Origin: Ramlibacter sp.
Lineage (GTDB): Bacteria > Pseudomonadota > Gammaproteobacteria > Burkholderiales > Burkholderiaceae_C
DNA: 6,248 bases
Reading direction: 5' to 3'
Assembly (NCBI GenBank): GCA_025351615.1
Contig: JANXVP010000133.1
Span: forward strand, 1 to 6,248
Numbering within the stretch: the stretch's first letter is position 1; every line of letters begins with the position of its first letter. The position numbers and the translations under genes were made by a program. Of this stretch, positions 6,201 through 6,248 are shown one piece after another. The notes beneath the pieces were generated by a model, which saw nothing but the letters and a program-made list of their open reading frames with translations, was not told the origin of the DNA and did no database searches.

Positions 6201-6248
6201 ATGGTCAAGAAATCCGCGCGGCGTACCCGCCGCACCCATACGCCGGCG
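6201..6248 (+). CDS. Probable IS3-family transposase OrfA, N-terminal fragment (runs off window)
   Basis: Sixteen codons are visible, beginning MVKKSARRTRRTHTPA, preceded by a strong ribosome binding site AAGGAG (6189-6194) six bases before ATG 6201. The K-K-S-x-R-R-x-H-[ST]-P-A beginning is, from memory, typical of IS3-family OrfA proteins, in which it precedes the helix-turn-helix (FKAKVALAAL-like). OrfA is the DNA-binding part of the transposase, joined to the DDE catalytic OrfB by programmed -1 frameshifting. Only the start is inside the window, so neither the helix-turn-helix nor the family assignment can be confirmed here. A basic peptide this short could belong to another protein. Confidence 0.6.
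   Translation, partial: MVKKSARRTRRTHTPA

Noticed and set aside
1..6248. CRISPR array, tRNA or rRNA
   Set aside because: I saw no regularly spaced direct repeats and no tRNA-like cloverleaf or rRNA segments by eye on either strand.

Overview
The window reads as a high-GC chromosome of a beta-proteobacterium. The order Burkholderiales, probably Comamonadaceae or a close relative, is inferred from the style of the CoA-transferase pair, the short secreted protein and the ABC exporter; no rRNA or other marker is present to settle it. The left two thirds (1-4330) looks like ordinary chromosomal content. The right third (about 4425-6248) looks like accessory DNA: small genes, a toxin-antitoxin pair, an uneven and often lower G+C content, and what appears to be the start of an IS3-family transposase at the right edge.

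Layout, left part. On the + strand are the 3' part of a 3-oxoacid CoA-transferase subunit A gene (scoA-like) and, two bases later, the complete subunit B gene (scoB-like) carrying the catalytic SENG motif. After a 189-base gap comes a 175-residue secreted protein of unknown function (1303-1830). Convergent to it, on the - strand, is a two-gene unit: an MsbA-like ABC exporter half-transporter (4269-2434, TTG start) followed by a 3-methyladenine DNA glycosylase of the AAG/MPG family (2441-1863, GTG start). The two overlap by 8 bases.

Layout, right part. At 4386-4424 there is a sigma70-like promoter firing rightward with no convincing gene directly behind it. Next is a - strand gene (5169-4480) for a 229-residue protein with a HEPN-type R-N-x-x-x-H motif. 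Its ATG shares a CATG tetranucleotide with the ATG of a divergent small + strand gene (5168-5332, 54 residues). Then come a DUF1902/HicB-like antitoxin gene and a HicA toxin gene (5480-5710 and 5707-5901) with an ATGA overlap, a strong intrinsic terminator (5918-5945), a 68-residue unknown ORF (5956-6162), and the first 16 codons of a probable IS3-family OrfA (from 6201).

How the genes work together. ScoA and ScoB form one enzyme that moves CoA between succinyl-CoA and a 3-oxoacid. HicB and HicA form a type II toxin-antitoxin system. The exporter and glycosylase are probably co-transcribed and translationally coupled, but no joint function is evident. The HEPN-like gene and its divergent small partner are the least explained locus. 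No stretch above 300 bases lacks a gene; the longest gaps are 1114-1302, 4330-4479 and 5333-5479.
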